Source: Bradyrhizobium sp. CCGB01
Lineage (GTDB): Bacteria; Pseudomonadota; Alphaproteobacteria; Rhizobiales; Xanthobacteraceae
Direction of reading: 5' to 3'
Assembly (NCBI RefSeq): GCF_024199795.1
Contig: NZ_JANADK010000001.1
Span: 3,782,001-3,846,000 of the forward strand
Length of the DNA: 64,000 bases
Shown: piece by piece, positions 61,701 through 64,000 of the stretch
How the letters are laid out: every line of letters starts with the position of its first letter
How positions within the stretch are numbered: position 1 is the stretch's first letter
Made by a program: the position numbers and the translations under genes
Notes under the pieces: model-generated
What the model was told of the DNA's origin: nothing
The model's input: only the letters and a program-made list of their open reading frames with translations
Databases searched by the model: none

Positions 61701-64000
61701 TGGCGGAGCTGCTGCCGCAAACACCAACTATTCGATCGAGTTCGCGGGCAACATCTCCATTGCCTCGCTCGGCGCCAATCTGACTGCGATCAATCTGGCC
61801 AGCGGCAGCCATCTCGTCATCAATGGCGCAGGCTATTCGCTTGACGGCGCAAATGCTTATCGCGGCCTGTTCGTGTTCGGCGGCAACGTCTCGATCAATA
61901 ATCTGAACATCGCGCACACGCTGGCCCAGGGCGGCGCCGGCGGCGTCGAAGGCGGCGGCGGTGGTGCGGGTCTCGGTGGCGGCCTGTTCGTGGCGGCGGG
62001 GGCAGCCGTCGCGATCGATGCCGTGACGTTCACGGGCGACGCGGCCAAGGGGGGCGCCGGAGGTTACTGGGGGGGTGGTTCGAGCTCAGGCCAAGGTGGC
62101 GGCGGTGGCGGCATGGGCACCGCCGGCAGCAGCGCCTTCGCCAGTGGCAGCTATAGTGCCGGCGGCGGCACCTTCATCTACATCAAAGGCGCCCCGGGCG
62201 GTACGCTCGGTGTTAACGTCCCGGGGCACGCGAGCTATTCGCAGGCCGCTGCCGGCGGCAAACCTTCGGGCGGCAGCAGCCTTTCTCCGGGTGCGGATGG
62301 CGGGTTTGGCGGTGGCGGCGGTGGCGGTGCGAGCGCCAACCAGAACACCACAAATGTAAGAACCTTCAGCGTCGGCGGCGACGGCGGTTTCGGAGGTGGC
62401 GGCGGAGCCGCAGGCTCTTACGGCAGCGGAGCGGGAGCGACGGGCGGTGCCGGCGGCTTCGGTGGCGGCGGCGGGCGCAGTACCGCCGGCGCGGGCGGTG
62501 CTGGCGGGTTCGGCGGCGGTGCTGGCGGAAGCCGCGATCAGTTTGGGTTTGCCGGTGGCGGCGGCGGCCTCGGCGCCGGCGGTGCCGTGTTCGTGCAGGA
62601 AGGCGGCTCGCTGACGATTGCCGGCAGTTCGGTCTCCGGCAATTCGGCTACGGGAGGGCTGGGCAGCCGCGGCGGAGGCGACGGACAGGCGCTCGGCTCC
62701 GGCATCTTCATCCAGGGCAACCAGAGCATCACGTTCGCGCCGTCTGCGGGCGCGGACGCCGTCATTGCCGATACGATCGCCGACCAGGGCGGCAATGGCG
62801 GCAGTGGCCACGTCGACATTGGCGGCGCGGGCACGGTGCATTTCGCCGGTGCCAACAGCTATGTCGGCGGCACCACCATCGCTAGCGGCAGCACGCTCGA
62901 GGTCGAGGCCGGCGGCAGCGCCGGCACCGGCGCCATCATCGACAACGGCACGCTGCGGTTCGAGGCGCCGGGTACGATCGTGAACGCGATCACGGACAAC
63001 GGCGCGGTTACCCTCGACCACGATGGCACGTTCGAATTCCAGGCCGCCGTGACCGGAACGGGCACGTTCAATTTCGGCCAAGGTCATATCATCACCGCCG
63101 TGTTCGATACCGGCGTTCCCGCCGTCACCCTCAAGGGCTTCGACGTCGGGGATACCATCGATCTCAAGTCGGTTGTCGCGACCTCCTTCACGATCGATGC
63201 GAACAACGTCATGACGCTGAAGAATGTCAGCGGCACGGCGGTGGCGACGCTGCATTTCGACCCGGCGCAGCATTTCGATCTCAACCTTGCCCTGGTCGCG
63301 GACGGCAATGGCGGCACCAACATCCGCCTGGCGCAGACCAGCTTCACGGTGAGCACCGCGGCCGAGCTCAACGCTGCACTGACGGCGATGAGCTCGGGCG
63401 GCAACGCCTATGGCGCGAATCTCAACTACGTCATCCATTTCGCCGGCAATATTTCGCTGGCGTCGCTGAGCTCGGATCTTGCCGCCATCAATCTCGCCAG
63501 CGGCAGCAAATTGACGGTCGATGGCGCCGGCTTCACGCTCGACGGCGCCAACACCCACCGCGGCTTCTTCGAATATGCCGGCACCGTCACGTTCAAGGAC
63601 ATGACGATTGCGCACACGCTGGCGCAGGGTGGCGCCGGCGCCATCGGCGGTGGCGGCGGCGGCGCCGGACTTGGTGGCGGCCTGTTCGTCGCGGCCGGTG
63701 CCACGGCGACGATCGCCAACGTGACCTTCCTCTACAACGCCGCCCGGGGCGGCAACGGCGGCGGCGTGAACCCGGCCGGCAGGATTTATCAAGGCGGTGG
63801 CGGCGGCGGCGGCATGGGCACCGACGGAGCCGTTGGCTCCACGACCGGGGTGCAACATTTCTATAGCATCGGAAGCCACGTCGGCTACACCGGCTGGGGC
63901 TATGCGGGCGGCGCCGGCGGCGGCCTCGGCCTGTCGAATCTTCCGGGCGGAGGCGGGGCCGGGGCGACGTCGTATCGCGGATCGTCCCCGGCCTCCGGCA
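55744..64000 (+). CDS. Giant exported repeat protein/adhesin (FecR, VCBS/cadherin, Gly-rich beta-helix), cut by window end
   Basis: From ATG 55744 (GGA upstream) the frame stays open to the last base: at least 2752 residues. There is no Sec signal, which fits type I secretion. Domains: FecR-like about 115-220 (VRVEGQVTVLRNGVVVGLNN, VQTDSGGTAGLVFNDGSAFQ); Pro/Gly linker 316-386; cadherin/VCBS-type repeats 386-1556, with Cadherin_5-like DLDGDALHAILVNGPAHGTL near 960; beta-helix-like strands 1663-1966; and two long Gly-rich modules from about 1966 and 2533, each opening with a motif such as AAELNA and carrying IAHTLAQGGAGG. An autotransporter-type repeat (NSYVGGTTIASGSTLEVEAG) lies between them. 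A surface adhesin or biofilm matrix role is inferred. Confidence 0.9.
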   Translation, partial: MLHVGSDDRHFSLSISQELSIEGAPGASAVAVEETHLLFNAAFERAGDDLRLLGADGKSHVVAGYFKSENLHARLSTDGARLSGEIVAVLAGPVAPGQYAAKDASPAMQVIGHAVRVEGQVTVLRNGVVVGLNNGDVLLKGDVVQTDSGGTAGLVFNDGSAFQLGHGSRLALSEFKFDPQGSTNLEVFDLIQGSFSFASGKIAETGDMRIGTPIGSARIAGSAGGGDISPDDGSVTLSIFHQNDGQHQATAYDRNGNAIATISSEGGKLELKPTGPAQIATSEQVKTDADRADELDALNNILRIKNLADRYSSDSPNGAGTHGSSSPPSGSYDPRGGAPSSLPDGVPGHGPPVSTGADVGPPVPGGGNGGAGTEVGSIPAPPVNDPPSLSFNSGSAPLAAREQTPVAIAPALTLSDPDSHTLLQATVRITGNYQPGEDILSFTNTTRIEGRFDPATGTLTLTAKAGQQPSVADFAAALRAVFYTDTSDNPSPLTRTLTMTVQDPDGIAHGGHDTAVATRELTVSAVDDAPVIGAAQTTGAVQEDTALDAQGRLHADGAIAFTDVDLADAHVVSATFVSSTRPGGLALGTMSAHLSADTVNGLGGQATWQYLVDNADVQFLRAGQTVTETYAVTVADGHGGLASRNVTITITGDEDAPVLAAASGGTGEAADAAAQHVTLTGTMPVTDPDIGDTLTASIAGSPVVTLDGHAFALPAGAASLINNALSFHAGTSNGGTAGIGWTYDASAANLDFLREGQSLVLTYTVEVSDGLITSNQQTLTITITGTNDVPVVTGDTAAVNEAADAHAQVISLAGSISASDRDVGDTLTASVVGAPVVSLDGHAFNLPTGALALTDSAAFAIDSTGHLSTGSATTFGWTYQPAAADLDFLKQGQTLTLTYAVVVNDGTAASATQYVTITINGANDAPVAVAHSYTTDEDHALVVPGTGVLAGASDLDGDALHAILVNGPAHGTLTLNADGSFTYAPVGDYNGSDSFTYKVNDGLADSNVATVDITVQAVNDPAVVSGTSSGAVTEAGGVANAVAGTPSATGTLTDTDVDNPANTFTAVGAATASDHGYGTFTMTSGGVWTYNLDNSNSAVQALNAGGTLTDTFTVTTIDGTPQLVTITINGANDAAVLSADTVGLTETDSVLSTGGTLTIHDVDNPETFVAQAGTVGHYGTFTVAQNGAWTYVASSAHDEFVAGQTYTDTFSVVSSDGTASSVTINILGSNDAASISGTTTGSVTEAGGLNNALAGTPTVTGTLTDTDVDNPANTFTAVNAGAASDNHYGTFAVTSAGVWTYTLDNNNAAVQGLNAGGTLTDTFTVTTVDGTPQVVTITINGTDDAAVISAVTRNLTETNAALSTGGTLTIQDPDSPQSFVAQAGTAGQYGTFTLAADGTWSYVASSAHDEFVGGQTYTDIFSVASSDGTTSSVTINILGTDDPATMSGTTTGSVVEAGGVANAVPGMPTATGSLTLFDPDTSSVTFVAVAAQTASTGGYGTYTVSSAGVWRYTLDNNNSTVQGLAAGATMTDTFSVRGSDGSAQVVTITITGANDAPVLSGDNAAALLQGLATAITTADLSVSDVDNSASQLTFNVSSTQRGYVALSSAPGVAITSFTQAQLAAGQVIFVSDGTLNPAASFTVSATDGSVTSVPVLVNVAVTNDFVLPGNIDLGAVSETIHSLTQSGGTLSGTGTLIDANGATFTGGTESGSGTTIVNGLATFFDANNETFTLDGRTLELHGSGQTGAFSGDTLRLNNGAAFKIDAGVTFTDATTGGSAFNIASSAGSGTLNVVGNYDKTGSGTTIVSTAVNNSGVIDAKAGTLDLAGNVTNTGTLQADGGGKLLVAGSVTGSGAVTVGNGGTVEFGASVGSGQTITFNGALATLKIDAPASFAGTIAGFSGATDAIDLVGINYSSGQFSQSFNSTTGILHVTDGTHSADLHFSGPTYGFAFSADGSGGTVIKPSNVYTVHNAAELNATLLAISVGGGAAAANTNYSIEFAGNISIASLGANLTAINLASGSHLVINGAGYSLDGANAYRGLFVFGGNVSINNLNIAHTLAQGGAGGVEGGGGGAGLGGGLFVAAGAAVAIDAVTFTGDAAKGGAGGYWGGGSSSGQGGGGGGMGTAGSSAFASGSYSAGGGTFIYIKGAPGGTLGVNVPGHASYSQAAAGGKPSGGSSLSPGADGGFGGGGGGGASANQNTTNVRTFSVGGDGGFGGGGGAAGSYGSGAGATGGAGGFGGGGGRSTAGAGGAGGFGGGAGGSRDQFGFAGGGGGLGAGGAVFVQEGGSLTIAGSSVSGNSATGGLGSRGGGDGQALGSGIFIQGNQSITFAPSAGADAVIADTIADQGGNGGSGHVDIGGAGTVHFAGANSYVGGTTIASGSTLEVEAGGSAGTGAIIDNGTLRFEAPGTIVNAITDNGAVTLDHDGTFEFQAAVTGTGTFNFGQGHIITAVFDTGVPAVTLKGFDVGDTIDLKSVVATSFTIDANNVMTLKNVSGTAVATLHFDPAQHFDLNLALVADGNGGTNIRLAQTSFTVSTAAELNAALTAMSSGGNAYGANLNYVIHFAGNISLASLSSDLAAINLASGSKLTVDGAGFTLDGANTHRGFFEYAGTVTFKDMTIAHTLAQGGAGAIGGGGGGAGLGGGLFVAAGATATIANVTFLYNAARGGNGGGVNPAGRIYQGGGGGGGMGTDGAVGSTTGVQHFYSIGSHVGYTGWGYAGGAGGGLGLSNLPGGGGAGATSYRGSSPASG
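58795..60410 (+). repeat. Alternating A-B-A-B-A VCBS repeat block within the giant gene
   Basis: Units of about 100-110 codons alternate, with type A containing TLTDTDVDNPANTFTAV and type B containing TLTIHDVDNPETF or similar. The A-B superunit is about 630 bp. A 50-nt stretch at 58888-58937 recurs exactly at 59521-59570, 633 bp (211 codons) later. This shows recent duplication and potential for length change by recombination. Confidence 0.85.
61640..64000 (+). repeat. Duplicated Gly-rich beta-helix modules of the giant gene
   Basis: Module 1 starts near 61640 and module 2 near 63340, about 1.7 kb apart. Both read (Y/F)TV...AAELNA, then a segment like FAGNIS(I/L)ASL, then LDGAN..RG.F and IAHTLAQGGAG. 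A GGGGGAGLGGGLFVAAGA stretch follows. Module 2 continues beyond the window. Confidence 0.85.

Overview
The window looks like chromosomal DNA of a Bradyrhizobium-type alphaproteobacterium. The basis is high GC, FixL/FixJ-style signalling, a tripartite tricarboxylate transporter (TTT) system, several AraC/LysR/TetR regulators, cysD-cysNC of the NodP/NodQ kind and a very large repeat-rich exported protein. No rRNA, tRNA, integrase, transposase or CRISPR array was seen, so the genus is inferred from protein style alone.

Region 1 (1-8984): a minus-strand series runs from a FixL-like kinase through a FixJ-like regulator and a stand-alone receiver to an AaeB-AaeX-AaeA-like efflux operon, then an AraC gene cut by the window start. 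A second AraC gene diverges from the kinase. The 417-nt gap between them holds a perfect 18-bp palindrome.

Region 2 (9068-12617): RidA and a DHA2-type MFS exporter, divergent from a LysR regulator, plus a small hotdog thioesterase.

Region 3 (12998-25586): an unusual membrane/envelope cluster. Three different HupE/UreJ-family membrane proteins and a PpiC-like protein overlap or nearly abut. A secreted DUF3604 protein with a His/Asp tail diverges from them. It is followed by a small secreted protein, a 2-oxoglutarate/Fe(II) oxygenase-like protein, a fused membrane/spermidine-synthase-like protein and a TonB-dependent receptor with a His-rich plug motif. An orphan GspC/GspN-like protein diverges from the receptor. 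I infer metal or metallophore handling. This is the best candidate for an undescribed system.

Region 4 (25718-32410): a regulator-rich, partly decayed area. Four AraC genes form two paralogous pairs. With them are a truncated secreted alpha/beta-hydrolase, a frameshifted histidine-kinase scrap and a catalase-like gene that lacks the distal His. The same 20-bp-period tandem operator lies upstream of the hydrolase remnant and of the catalase-like gene.

Region 5 (32477-51338): a flavin reductase/LLM monooxygenase pair divergent from LysR, then a large catabolic locus. The locus contains an SMP-30 lactonase, a TetR regulator, tctC, and a long plus-strand operon: crotonase, ADP-forming acyl-CoA synthetase, LivK-type binding protein, three acyl-CoA dehydrogenases, two SDRs, a carboxymuconolactone-decarboxylase-like protein, tctB, tctA and a CoA-transferase. 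Three copies of a GACCGATCGGTC palindrome sit in the two divergent promoter regions, which defines a likely TetR regulon. The substrate is probably a carboxylic acid degraded as a CoA thioester, but it cannot be named from sequence.

Region 6 (51401-64000): cysNC and cysD (PAPS synthesis) and a divergent DNA-binding-like protein. The rest is a giant exported protein of at least 2752 residues, with a FecR-like domain, VCBS/cadherin repeats and glycine-rich beta-helix modules. It runs off the window end.
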